Shown: positions 1 through 7,631 of the stretch, piece after piece
Numbering within the stretch: the stretch's first letter is position 1
How the letters are laid out: each line of letters begins with the position of its first letter
Translations under genes and position numbers: made by a program
The notes under the pieces: model-generated
Seen by the model: only the letters and a program-made list of their open reading frames with translations
Told to the model about the DNA's origin: nothing
Databases searched by the model: none
From: an uncultured Collinsella sp.
Lineage (GTDB): Bacteria > Actinomycetota > Coriobacteriia > Coriobacteriales > Coriobacteriaceae
NCBI GenBank assembly: GCA_900554325.1
Contig: USHA01000014.1
Span: 1 to 30,569, forward strand
DNA length: 30,569 bases
Direction: 5' to 3'

Positions 1-654
1 CAGGTCAAAAATAATCGAGCCGTTATCGATGCAGATGACGCGGTCGGCGGCGCGATCGAGGTCGGACGTAATGTGGCTCGAGAGCAGCACGCTGTGCTGA
101 CCGTCGGCGACAAAGGCAAGCAGCTCATCGAGCAGTTCCTCGCGTGCCATGGGATCGAGGCCTGCGGTGGCTTCGTCCAAAACGAGCAGTTTGGCATTGT
201 GACTGAGTGCACAGGCAAGCTGCAGTTTCATGCCCATGCCGCGGGAGAGGTCCTTGACTTTTGTCTTAGGATCGAGGCCAAATCGGTTGATGAATCCGGC
301 GAACGTTTCGCGGTCCCACGTGGGGTACGCCGGGCCTACGAGCGACTCGATCTGGCCCACCTTGAGCGTGGAGGGGAAGGGGCACGTGTCCAGGACAAGA
401 CCGACGCGGGAGCGTAGATGGCGCTGCGTCTCATCGGGCGCGTCGGCGCCACAGCGCTGCCCAAATAGGTGCACCTCGCCGGCATCGAGCTTTATAAGCC
501 CGAGGGCAGCTCGAATCGTCGTTGTTTTGCCAGCACCGTTGGCACCAACAAAGCCGACGATCTGACCTGGCTCCACAGCGAGTGTGACATCACGCAGCGA
601 AAAACGGTCGCTTACACGGCGTGAGATGCCTTTGAGTTCTAAAAGGTTTTGCAT
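1..654 (-). CDS. ABC transporter ATP-binding protein (3' end outside window)
   Basis: This is the nucleotide-binding subunit of an ABC transporter. 218 codons are visible and the C-terminus lies beyond base 1. Reading from the ATG at 652-654, Walker A (GANGAGKT) is at residues 37-44. An LSRGM signature, a Walker B LLVLDEATAGLD and a switch histidine in LLSSH follow in the expected order. The arrangement resembles the YtrB/BcrA group of exporters. The GntR gene ends 23 bp upstream on the same strand, so the two are probably one transcript, as in ytrAB-type operons where the regulator represses its own transporter. The permease partner would lie to the left of the window. The family is clear; the substrate cannot be read from the sequence. 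Confidence 0.93.
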   Translation of the reverse strand, partial: MQNLLELKGISRRVSDRFSLRDVTLAVEPGQIVGFVGANGAGKTTTIRAALGLIKLDAGEVHLFGQRCGADAPDETQRHLRSRVGLVLDTCPFPSTLKVGQIESLVGPAYPTWDRETFAGFINRFGLDPKTKVKDLSRGMGMKLQLACALSHNAKLLVLDEATAGLDPMAREELLDELLAFVADGQHSVLLSSHITSDLDRAADRVICIDNGSIIFDL

Positions 655-677
655 GGTATAGCCTTTCTTGCAGATGG

Positions 678-1058
678 CTACTGCATGGTTTCGGGGGCTA
701 CCAGGTCGAGCATCTCGTGCAGCTTGTCGCGCGTGACGCCCAGGGTTTCGGCTTGGCTCGCCGCTTTCGCAAGTAGCTCTTCGATATGGCAGAGCTGGTT
801 TTCGCGCAAGAGTTCTTGGTTGCCCTCGGCGACAAAGCAGCCCTTGCCCTGCACGGTGCAGATAAACCCGAGCTGCTCCAGGTCGGCGTAGGCGCGCTTG
901 GTGGTGATGACGCTCACGCCAAGATCGCTCGCGAGTGCACGGATGCTGGGGAGTTTGGCTCCCGCAGCGAGCGTGCCCGATAAGATCTGAGCTTTGACCT
1001 GCGAGGTTATCTGCTCGTAGATGGGCTTATCGCTCGAATTGGATAGGATGATGTCCAC
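678..1058 (-). CDS. GntR-family transcriptional regulator, YtrA-like
   Basis: A 126-residue DNA-binding regulator. Residues about 10-78 form a GntR winged helix (PIYEQITSQVKAQILSG, LPSIRALASDLGVS, then VQGKGCFV). Only about 45 residues of predicted helix follow. This short form without a ligand-binding domain is typical of the YtrA subfamily, which usually dimerises through those helices and controls an adjacent ABC transporter. The start is a GTG at 1056-1058, chosen because AAGGAG lies five bases upstream on the minus strand. The gene heads the transcript with the ABC ATPase. A palindromic AT-rich site just upstream (1082-1119) is the likely autoregulatory operator. The family call is firm; the effector is unknown. 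Confidence 0.92.
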   Translation of the reverse strand: MDIILSNSSDKPIYEQITSQVKAQILSGTLAAGAKLPSIRALASDLGVSVITTKRAYADLEQLGFICTVQGKGCFVAEGNQELLRENQLCHIEELLAKAASQAETLGVTRDKLHEMLDLVAPETMQ

Positions 1059-1081
1059 AGCGGCTCCTTAGCTGTTGGGCT

Positions 1082-1119
1082 ACACGTGTATATAACCGGT
1101 AAGCACAGTATATATACAC
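1082..1119 (-). promoter_or_regulatory. Probable GntR operator/promoter
   Basis: GTGTATATA at 1086-1094 is matched by its exact inverse TATATACAC at 1111-1119, with a 16-bp spacer. A smaller palindrome, ACACGTGT, overlaps the first arm at 1082-1089. The site lies 24-61 bp upstream of the GntR start codon and contains TATATA-like -10 material on the minus strand. Autorepression through such sites is usual for YtrA-type regulators; binding here is inferred. Confidence 0.55.
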
Positions 1120-1184
1120 TATGCACAGTTATGCAAGAGCTAAATGTGGAATAGACCATCGGCGCCGCGCTTGCTCCAAAACAA

Positions 1185-1479
1185 TCTCAATCTGTAACAT
1201 CTGGATCCGTTTTTGGTCGCCAGCTGTTACAGATTGAGATGTTATTTTCCCGCCTGCCTATTTGTCTCAATCTGTAACAGTAAGAGTCGATTTGCGCGGC
1301 TAGATGTTACAGAACGAGACATTGGCTGCCTGCCTTTCCGTTTATCTCGATTTGTAACAGCTAGACCCAATTTGGGCGGCCAGATGTTACAGATTGAGAT
1401 TGTGTCGGCGGGCAAGTTTGTTTTTCTCAATCTGTAACGCCTGGGTCCGTTTTGGGTCGCCTGCTGTTACAGATTGAGA
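1185..1479. repeat. Eight 15-bp half-sites, alternating strand, exact 40-bp pitch
   Basis: The half-site TCTCAATCTGTAACA and its inverse TGTTACAGATTGAGA alternate at 1185, 1225, 1265, 1305, 1345, 1385, 1425 and 1465. Every one of the seven spacers is exactly 25 bp. Only a few substitutions occur: two in the fourth copy, two in the fifth and one in the seventh. Paired copies form four 55-bp imperfect palindromes (1185-1239, 1265-1319, 1345-1399, 1425-1479). Their 25-bp interiors are related and partly self-complementary (for example CTGG with CCAG around a T-rich loop at 1201-1223). The block is equally an 80-bp tandem repeat with internal dyad symmetry. It occupies most of the intergenic region between the divergent GntR and prfC genes. 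Its function is not recognised. Confidence 0.95.
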
Positions 1480-1624
1480 CAGTCTGCTGCAGAATACTTT
1501 CGATAACTAGCCGTTCACGTTCTGACTGATGAATTTGTCCTGATAGGCGCCCTAGAGCGAGATTTCGCGGCTACAATAGTGCGGTTACAACGACGTAATG
1601 CACTCAATGCAAGAAAGGATCCGC

Positions 1625-3238
1625 ATGGCAAGCCTGTCGGATGAAATCTCGTCGCGCCGCACATTCGCGATCATCAGCCACCCGGACGCCGGTAAGACCA
1701 CACTTACCGAGAAGCTGCTGCTCTATACCGGCAGCATCCAGACTGCCGGCTCGGTCAAGGGCAAGAGCTCGGCCAAGCATGCCGTCTCGGACTGGATGGA
1801 CATCGAGAAGGAGCGCGGTATTTCCGTTACTTCCTCGGTGCTGCAGTTCACCTACAACGGCGCCTGCGTCAACATCCTCGATACCCCCGGCCACCAGGAC
1901 TTCTCGGAGGATACCTACCGTACCCTTATGGCCGCCGACGCTGCTGTTATGGTCATCGACGGCGCCAAGGGCGTCGAGGCCCAGACCAAAAAGCTCTTTA
2001 AGGTCTGTACGCTGCGCCACATTCCCATCTTCACCTTTGTGAACAAGCTCGACCACGAGGCTCGCGATCCGTTTGAGCTCATGGAAGAGATCGAGAACGT
2101 CCTGGGCATCAATACGTATCCCATGAACTGGCCGATCGGCAGCGGCCGCAACTTCCGCGGCGTGTTCGATCGTCAGACCCGTCGCGTCATTGCCTTCGAG
2201 GGCGACGGCCACGCCAACGCCACCAAGAAGGTCGCCGAGGTCGAGGCCGAGCTGGGCGACCCTGCCATGGATGAGCTCATCGGCGAGGAGAACCATAAGA
2301 ACCTGATGGACGACATCGAGCTGCTCGATGGCGCTGGCGACGAGCTCGACTTGGATGCTGTGGCCTGCGGCAAGCTGAGCCCGGCGTTCTTTGGCTCGGC
2401 GCTCACCAACTTTGGCGTGGAGCCCTTCCTCAAGGAGTTCCTGCGTCTGGCCCCGACGCCGCGCGCCTATACCGATACGCTCACCAGCGAGCCGGTCGAT
2501 CCCTGCCGCGACGACTTTAGCGGCTTTGTGTTTAAGATCCAGGCCAACATGGACAAGAACCACCGCGACCGCATCGCCTTTGTGCGCATTTGCTCGGGCA
2601 AGTTCGAGCGCGGCATGGACGCCTTCCACGTGCAGGGCAACCGCAAGCTTAAGCTTGCTACTGGCACCTCGATGATGGCCGATGACCGTGCGATTGTTGA
2701 CGAGGCGTACGCGGGCGATATCGTGGGCCTGTTCGATCCGGGTATCTTTAGCATCGGCGACACTGTGTGCTCTGGCAAGCGCCACGTGCAGTATCCGCAG
2801 ATCCCGACGTTTGCCCCCGAGATGTTCGCTCGCATTACGCAGGTCGACACGCTCAAGCGCAAGCAGTTCGTCAAGGGCATGGAGGAGCTTGCCCAAGAGG
2901 GTGCTATCCAGATCTTCCGCGAACTGGGTGCCGGCATGGAAAGCGTCATTGTGGGCGTGGTCGGCGTGCTGCAGTTTGAGGTGCTCGAGCGCCGCCTCAA
3001 GGCCGAATACCGTGTTGAGGTTCGTCGCCAGCCGTTGCCCTATACCGATATCCGCTGGATCCAGAACGACCCCGACACTATTGATATCCCGGGCCTTTCG
3101 CTCACGCGCGACACCCTGCGTGTCGAGGACATGCGCGGCGGTAAGCTGCTGCTGTTCACGAGCCCGTGGAACGTGGATTGGGCAACCGACCACAACCCCG
3201 ACCTTATCCTGTCGGAGTTTGGCAACGTAGCGTTTTAA
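1625..3238 (+). CDS. prfC: Peptide chain release factor 3
   Basis: RF3 is a translational GTPase that recycles RF1/RF2 from the ribosome after peptide release. The 537-residue product is close to the family length of about 530. G1 SHPDAGKT is at residues 18-25, the RF3-typical SDWM at 55-58, G2 ERGI at 63-66, G3 DTPGH at 86-90 and G4 NKLD at 140-143. EF-G-like domains II and III and the RF3 C-terminal domain follow. An in-frame ATG exists at 1598. The ATG at 1625 is preferred because AAGAAAGGA lies just upstream of it and the protein then begins as family members do. The gene appears monocistronic, with the repeat array upstream and a GC-rich hairpin downstream. Confidence 0.96.
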   Translation: MASLSDEISSRRTFAIISHPDAGKTTLTEKLLLYTGSIQTAGSVKGKSSAKHAVSDWMDIEKERGISVTSSVLQFTYNGACVNILDTPGHQDFSEDTYRTLMAADAAVMVIDGAKGVEAQTKKLFKVCTLRHIPIFTFVNKLDHEARDPFELMEEIENVLGINTYPMNWPIGSGRNFRGVFDRQTRRVIAFEGDGHANATKKVAEVEAELGDPAMDELIGEENHKNLMDDIELLDGAGDELDLDAVACGKLSPAFFGSALTNFGVEPFLKEFLRLAPTPRAYTDTLTSEPVDPCRDDFSGFVFKIQANMDKNHRDRIAFVRICSGKFERGMDAFHVQGNRKLKLATGTSMMADDRAIVDEAYAGDIVGLFDPGIFSIGDTVCSGKRHVQYPQIPTFAPEMFARITQVDTLKRKQFVKGMEELAQEGAIQIFRELGAGMESVIVGVVGVLQFEVLERRLKAEYRVEVRRQPLPYTDIRWIQNDPDTIDIPGLSLTRDTLRVEDMRGGKLLLFTSPWNVDWATDHNPDLILSEFGNVAF

Positions 3239-3241
3239 CGC

Positions 3242-3277
3242 ATCGGCGCGGTGGCCCTGCGGGGCTGCCGCGCCGAT
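3242..3277 (+). terminator. GC-rich hairpin after prfC
   Basis: ATCGGCGCGG at 3242-3251 pairs perfectly with CCGCGCCGAT at 3268-3277, with a further CCC/GGG inner pairing. It starts 3 bp after the prfC stop codon. No T-run follows, so it is a weak intrinsic terminator or a transcript-end stabiliser. Confidence 0.4.
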
Positions 3278-3325
3278 TGCTTGCCTGATGCCGCGCGAGC
3301 GGCTATCATACCCACCGTCGTCTCA

Positions 3326-3390
3326 AGACCGGGGCGTCCGAGCAGTTCGGGTCCGATATCCTGCTCGTTAAACCTAAAACCAAAGGAGTA
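3326..3390 (+). promoter_or_regulatory. Possible structured leader (preQ1-type?) of transporter gene
   Basis: GAGCAG at 3340-3345 can pair with CTGCTC at 3361-3366. GACC at 3327-3330 can pair with GGTC at 3350-3353. These two stems interleave, as in an H-type pseudoknot. An A-rich tail runs into the AAAGGAG ribosome site at 3382-3388. Genes of the VUT/YhhQ family are often controlled by preQ1 riboswitches, whose aptamers are small pseudoknots that include the ribosome site. I could not match a preQ1 consensus base for base, so this is only a candidate. A competing simple hairpin, CCGA with TCGG, is also possible here. Confidence 0.22.
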
Positions 3391-3394
3391 CATA

Positions 3395-4117
3395 ATGATC
3401 AAGAAGGTCATGGAGGACTACAAGGTCCTGCTGCGGAGCATTCCCGCGGCAACGGTTTCGCTGTTTTTCGTGAGCGTCATCATGATGAACCTGCTGGCCA
3501 ACAAAGAGCTCATCAGCCTGCCATATCTGGCGCTCGACTGTGGCTTTGTGGTGAGCTGGGTTTCGTTTTTGTGCCAGGACATGATCTGCAAGCGCTTTGG
3601 CGCCAAGGCATCCATCAAAATCTCTATCCTCGCGCTGCTGGTCAACCTGGCCGTGAGTCTGTGCTTTTGGGCATGCTCGCTCACGCCCGGCATGTGGGGC
3701 GCCTACTACGACACCGGCATGATCGAGGTCAACACTGCCCTTAACGCCACCATCGGCGGCACCTGGTACGTGGTGCTGGGCTCTTCGCTGGCAATGCTCG
3801 TTTCTGCCGTGGTTAACTCCACGCTCAACCAGTCGCTCGGCCGCATGCTCAAAAAGAATAACTTTGCGAGCTTTGCCTTCCGCTCCTATGTGTCCACGGG
3901 TGTTGGCCAGTTTATCGACAACTTGGTCTTTGCCATTGTGGTGAGCCACACGTTCTTTGGTTGGACCTGGGTGCAGGTCCTTATGTGCTCGCTGACCGGC
4001 GCTGTTGCCGAGCTGCTGTGCGAGGTTTTCCTGAGCCCCGTGGGCTACAAGGTCGTGCGCGGCTGGGAGCGCGAGAATGTGGGCTCCGAGTACCTCGAGC
4101 GCCACGCAACCGCCTAA
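3395..4117 (+). CDS. VUT/YhhQ-family membrane protein, likely queuosine-precursor transporter
   Basis: The product is a 240-residue integral membrane protein with about six hydrophobic segments. The pattern matches the VUT (DUF165, YhhQ) family: an early MNLLANKE, a conserved LDCGFVVSW segment, then SFLCQDMICKRFG and the late VGQFIDNLVF and GAVAELLCEV helices. Characterised members import queuosine precursors (preQ0/preQ1) used to modify tRNA wobble guanine. The ATG at 3395 is preceded by AAAGGAGT at 3382-3389. Upstream in-frame codons lack this site and encode GC-rich filler. The SDR gene follows 9 bp downstream, its ribosome site overlapping this stop codon, so the two are probably cotranscribed. 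Substrate assignment rests on family knowledge. Confidence 0.82.
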   Translation: MIKKVMEDYKVLLRSIPAATVSLFFVSVIMMNLLANKELISLPYLALDCGFVVSWVSFLCQDMICKRFGAKASIKISILALLVNLAVSLCFWACSLTPGMWGAYYDTGMIEVNTALNATIGGTWYVVLGSSLAMLVSAVVNSTLNQSLGRMLKKNNFASFAFRSYVSTGVGQFIDNLVFAIVVSHTFFGWTWVQVLMCSLTGAVAELLCEVFLSPVGYKVVRGWERENVGSEYLERHATA

Positions 4118-4126
4118 GGAGCAAGT

Positions 4127-4807
4127 ATGCGGGTTTTGATCACGGGTGCTTCGGGCGGTATCGGAGCCGCATGCGTGCAACGATTTTTGGACGAGGGCCA
4201 CGAGGTCGTGGGCTTTGATTTGCTACCGGCGGCGATCAAACACGAGCGCTACCGCCATCTGATCGTTGATGTTCGCAAGCCGGACGCGTTTCCAGACGAT
4301 CTTGAACCCCAGGTGATCGTGAACGTTGCCGGTACGCAGGATTCGGCTGACGACATCGCCGCCAACCTGTATGGCACCATCAACGTGACCGAGCGCTACG
4401 CCTTTGCGGGGGAGGGGCTTGCCGCCAAGCCGGCGCCGGCTATCAAATCCGTGGTCAATGTGGGGTCGGCGAGCGGGCATACGGGATCGGAGTTTCCCGA
4501 CTATGCCGCCAGCAAGGGCGGCGTTATTGCCTACACCAAGAACCTTGCAAACCGTCTGGCGCCGCAGGCCATCGCCAACAGTGTGGACCCGGGTGGCGTT
4601 ATCACGCCGCTCAACCGTTGCGTGATGGAAGACGAACACCTGTGGAACCAGATTATGGAGCTCACGCCGCTTAAACGCTGGGCCACCGCCCAAGAGATCG
4701 CCGAGTGGATCTACTTTGTGGGCGTGACCAACCGGTTTATGACCGGGCAGAGCCTGCTCATTGACGGTGGCGAGGCCGGCCGCACACAATTTATTTGGCC
4801 CGAATAG
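4127..4807 (+). CDS. SDR-family NAD(P)-dependent oxidoreductase
   Basis: A 226-residue classical short-chain dehydrogenase/reductase. The cofactor motif GASGGIG is at residues 7-13 and NVAG at 66-69. The catalytic serine lies in the VGSASG strand near 113-115, and YAASK at 126-130 supplies the catalytic tyrosine and lysine. The C-terminal MTGQSLLIDGG is typical of SDR enzymes. The reaction is interconversion of an alcohol and a carbonyl using NAD(P)(H); the substrate cannot be deduced. AAGGAGC, overlapping the previous stop codon, sets the ATG at 4127. A good intrinsic terminator follows at once. A link to the upstream transporter beyond cotranscription is not evident. Confidence 0.88.
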   Translation: MRVLITGASGGIGAACVQRFLDEGHEVVGFDLLPAAIKHERYRHLIVDVRKPDAFPDDLEPQVIVNVAGTQDSADDIAANLYGTINVTERYAFAGEGLAAKPAPAIKSVVNVGSASGHTGSEFPDYAASKGGVIAYTKNLANRLAPQAIANSVDPGGVITPLNRCVMEDEHLWNQIMELTPLKRWATAQEIAEWIYFVGVTNRFMTGQSLLIDGGEAGRTQFIWPE

Positions 4808-4812
4808 GAAAC

Positions 4813-4844
4813 GCGCCCGATGGAAAGCCGTCGGGCGCATTTTT
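4813..4844 (+). terminator. Rho-independent terminator after the SDR gene
   Basis: GCGCCCGA at 4813-4820 pairs with TCGGGCGC at 4831-4838, followed by ATTTTTG. It lies 5 bp after the SDR stop codon and also separates that gene from the convergent ung gene. Confidence 0.85.
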
Positions 4845-4857
4845 GATGTATCGATTT

Positions 4858-5583
4858 TTAGTCGAGGCAAGTCCAGTTGACGGGGGTCGAGCCGTGCTGT
4901 TCGAGCAGCCGATTGGCAGCGGAGAAGGGGCGCGATCCCATAAAGGCGGGGAGTTCTGCCGTGGCACGGTTGGCCGAAAGCGGCGAGGGGTGCGTGGATG
5001 CCAGGCAGAACTTGCCGGTTGCCTTGCCCGCACCAGTTGCGACGAGCTTGCCTTCGACCGTCTGCTGGGCAAAGCGACCCCAAGCCAAAAAGACGACCGG
5101 CTGGGACAGCTGGCAGCAGCGTTCGATAACGTAGTCGGTGAGCGTGCTCCAGCCCAGCTTGGCGTGCGAGTTCGCGGCATGCTCACGCACAGTGAGCGTG
5201 GTGTTGAGAAGCAGGACGCCCTGTTGTGCCCATGGCGTTAGGTCTCCCGTGGCGGGAATGGGGCAACCCAGATCGGCATTGAGTTCCTTGTAGATGTTGC
5301 GCAAACTCGGCGGCAACTTGGTTTGCGTCGCGGGGACCGAGAACGACAGTCCCATGGCCTGGTTGGGTCCGTGATAGGGGTCTTGACCCAAGATGACAAC
5401 TTTGACCTGGTCGGCCGGCGTGTAGGCGAGGGCATTGAGGATGTCGTCTTGTGCCGGGTAGATGGTTTGCTCGGCACGCAAAAGGGCGATGCGTTCGAGC
5501 AGCTGGTTCGTAGTGTCACGTACCGGCTGTGGCGCATCGCCCAACCAAGTTGCTATGTTGCGGTCGCGGGTCGCGGCGTCCAT
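4858..5583 (-). CDS. ung: Uracil-DNA glycosylase, family 1
   Basis: Ung excises uracil from DNA at the first step of base-excision repair. The 241-residue product has the family-1 catalytic motif GQDPYHGP at residues 66-73, with Asp68 as the expected general base. LLLNTTLTVR lies at about 124-133. The C-terminal HPSPLSA loop at 198-204, which contacts the minor groove, is also intact. Length and motif order are normal. The ATG at 5581-5583 follows AAAGGAG on the minus strand. The gene is convergent with the SDR gene. It lies 88 bp downstream of the EamA gene on the same strand and could have its own promoter. I see nothing unusual in it. Confidence 0.97.
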   Translation of the reverse strand: MDAATRDRNIATWLGDAPQPVRDTTNQLLERIALLRAEQTIYPAQDDILNALAYTPADQVKVVILGQDPYHGPNQAMGLSFSVPATQTKLPPSLRNIYKELNADLGCPIPATGDLTPWAQQGVLLLNTTLTVREHAANSHAKLGWSTLTDYVIERCCQLSQPVVFLAWGRFAQQTVEGKLVATGAGKATGKFCLASTHPSPLSANRATAELPAFMGSRPFSAANRLLEQHGSTPVNWTCLD

Positions 5584-5671
5584 GGGGCTCCTTTACGTCA
5601 GATGCTCTGTTGGCATCTATTGTAAAGGCGTCCGGAGACCTTTATGCCGCGGCTATAAAAGGTGAGGCGCT

Positions 5672-6580
5672 TTACGAGGCTCGCTCGGGCGCTCCTGCCA
5701 TGTGGGCGTGGTCGTGAGCATGCGCATGAAGTCGCGGAAACTCGACGGTTGCCGCCATGACGCCGGTGAGGATGAGAGCTGCACCCAGGAAGGCGATGGG
5801 GCTCAGGACCTCGCCGACCAAGAAGAACGAGAAGACAGCGGAGCAGACCGGCTCGAGCGAGAAGGCGAAGCCGGTGGTCTCGGCAGGCACGTGGGGCTGC
5901 ACGAGTGTCTGGGTGATAAAGCCGTAGGCAGAGCAGATGAGTGCGAGCGCGACAACAACCACGATCTCGCTGGGCGTACCGGGAAGTGTGAAACCGCCAA
6001 AGACGCATGCGGCAATGCCCGAGAACAGGCCGCCAAAGCCCAGCTGCCAAACGCCCAGAGCCAGCGGGTCGACATCTTCGACAAAGCGCTTCGCCACAAT
6101 GATATGGCCGGCGTAGACAAAGGCGGAGAGCAGCATGATGAGCGCGCCCGGGTTCAGGCTGGTAAAGTCGGCGCCCGAGAGCAGCAGCATGCCGCAGGTG
6201 ACGATGGCGGTGCCGACGAGCACTTTGCGCTCGGGGGCGCGACGCAGCAGGGCGGCGTTGGCAAACGGCACGATCACGACCGTCAGGCTCTGTAAAAAGC
6301 CGGCAGTGGAGGCAGAGGTGAGGCTAGAGCCCAGGCACATGCAGGTGAGCTCGGTTGCCATGATGGCGCCGATGATGGCGGCGCGAACCATAAGGTCGCG
6401 GTTGATACGGAAAGCGCGCTTGTGGAAGAGCAGCAGGCAGACCACAAAGGCGATGATGCAGCGTAGCGCGACGATGCTCGTGGCGTTCATGCTGTCCATA
6501 CCGATCTTCATGAGGGGGTACGAAAAGCCCCATGCTACGGGAACGGAAAATGAGAGCGCGATTGCTTTTTTGCGATCCAT
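5672..6580 (-). CDS. EamA/DMT-family transporter
   Basis: A 302-residue inner-membrane protein of the drug/metabolite transporter superfamily. Two EamA repeats of about five helices each are visible. The first begins at FSVPVAWGFSYPLMKIG and the second at LSAFVYAGHIIVAKRFV. The C-terminus is hydrophilic with alternating histidines (HAHAHDHAHM), which could bind metal but may simply be a cytoplasmic tail. Members export amino acids, nucleosides or other metabolites; no substrate can be assigned. AAGGAG precedes the ATG at 6578-6580. A LysR gene is transcribed divergently from the 158-bp gap upstream, so that regulator plausibly controls this exporter. Confidence 0.88.
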   Translation of the reverse strand: MDRKKAIALSFSVPVAWGFSYPLMKIGMDSMNATSIVALRCIIAFVVCLLLFHKRAFRINRDLMVRAAIIGAIMATELTCMCLGSSLTSASTAGFLQSLTVVIVPFANAALLRRAPERKVLVGTAIVTCGMLLLSGADFTSLNPGALIMLLSAFVYAGHIIVAKRFVEDVDPLALGVWQLGFGGLFSGIAACVFGGFTLPGTPSEIVVVVALALICSAYGFITQTLVQPHVPAETTGFAFSLEPVCSAVFSFFLVGEVLSPIAFLGAALILTGVMAATVEFPRLHAHAHDHAHMAGAPERAS

Positions 6581-6738
6581 GGGACTCCTTTTGTTACAGA
6601 ACGGTTTCGTAAAAAGGATTCTGCTCCCAGATGTGGATGTAGTAAAGCGAATGTATCTTCAGTATGATTAAGAAATGCTAATGTAGGTAGAAAAAGCCCT
6701 GGCAAAACGTTTTACGGCTGCATTGATGTGGAGGCACA
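6581..6738. promoter_or_regulatory. Divergent promoter region, EamA exporter / LysR regulator
   Basis: This gap is AT-richer than its surroundings and must hold both outward promoters. LysR regulators usually bind such divergent regions at T-N11-A sites with partial dyad symmetry. Several AT-rich stretches around 6645-6690 could serve, but none stands out as a clean palindrome. Confidence 0.4.
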
Positions 6739-7605
6739 ATGGCATCGCGGTATCAGATCGTTTGTATGGTGGTCGACTGCGGAAGTCTTAAGGGCGCGGC
6801 GGACGAGCTGGGCTATACGCAAAGTGCGGTGAGCCAGGCCGTCAAGGCGCTTGAACGCGAGCTGGGTACCACGCTTATCGAGCGCGGAAAACAGGGTGTG
6901 TCGCTTACGCGCGATGGCAAGCAGTATCTGCCGTATCTGCGACAGATCGTAACTGCCGAGGCTGAGCTCGAGGGCAAGCGCCAGGAGCTGCTGGGGCTCT
7001 CCTCGACTGATATTCGCATTGCGACGTTTACCAACGTGAGCCGTACCGTGTTGCCGCGCGTAATCCGCGACTTTGGAGCCCTGCACCCGGGCGTGCACTT
7101 TACCCTCAAGCAGGGCGATTACACGCGCAACGCCCAGTGGGTGCACGATGGCGTGGTCGATTTTTGCTTTACGGCACGCGGGTTTACCGCGGGGCTCGAG
7201 AAGCGCGTGGTCTATCACGACGAGTTGGTGGCACTGCTGCCGGCCGCGCATCCGCTGGCGGCAAAGGAGAAGGTGACGCTCGCCGACCTGGCGTCCGAGC
7301 CGTTTGTGTTGCTGGATGAGGGCGAACAGAGCCTGGTGCTCGATGCATTCGCGGCGCATGGGCTGTCGCCGCATGTGACGAGTGAGGTGACCGACGACTA
7401 CACCATCATGGCGATGGTGGAGGAGGGCCTAGGCGTGAGCATGCTGTATCGCCGTACCGTCGAGGGCATGCAGGCCGATATTCGCGTGCGTCCCATCGTG
7501 CATGCCCCCTCGCGCGACGTAGTGGCGGCCTGGCGCAGCTGGGATACCATGCCCATCGCCACGAGGCGCTTTATCGACTATATGAGCTCGCATATTGTCA
7601 ATTAA
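6739..7605 (+). CDS. LysR-family transcriptional regulator
   Basis: A 288-residue LysR-type regulator. Residues 1-60 hold the winged helix-turn-helix (GSLKGAADELGYTQSAVSQ, then LERELG). A coiled linker and a periplasmic-binding-protein-like effector domain from about residue 90 follow. The ATG at 6739 is preceded by GTGGAGG. It is divergent from the EamA exporter and convergent with the MATE exporter. By the usual LysR logic it most likely regulates the divergent gene. The effector is unknown. Confidence 0.92.
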   Translation: MASRYQIVCMVVDCGSLKGAADELGYTQSAVSQAVKALERELGTTLIERGKQGVSLTRDGKQYLPYLRQIVTAEAELEGKRQELLGLSSTDIRIATFTNVSRTVLPRVIRDFGALHPGVHFTLKQGDYTRNAQWVHDGVVDFCFTARGFTAGLEKRVVYHDELVALLPAAHPLAAKEKVTLADLASEPFVLLDEGEQSLVLDAFAAHGLSPHVTSEVTDDYTIMAMVEEGLGVSMLYRRTVEGMQADIRVRPIVHAPSRDVVAAWRSWDTMPIATRRFIDYMSSHIVN

Positions 7606-7631
7606 TGACTGGCGTGCGTTGAGCGCGGTGT

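Noticed and set aside
1155..1172. Repeat shared with 19868-19886
   Set aside because: CCATCGGCGC followed by GCGCTTG occurs at both sites with one difference, but it is too short and GC-rich to call a repeat family from two copies.
1185..1479. CRISPR array
   Set aside because: Repeats are only 15 bp, alternate in strand, and the 25-bp spacers resemble each other. No cas genes are near.
1604..3193. 529-codon antisense frame opposite prfC
   Set aside because: Long antisense frames are expected in GC-rich genes. The sense strand is a complete RF3; similar antisense frames lie opposite the COG0523 and MetE-like genes.
5098..5112. Another GGGACAG element
   Set aside because: The core string occurs at this place, but it lies in the ung coding sequence and has no paired arms.
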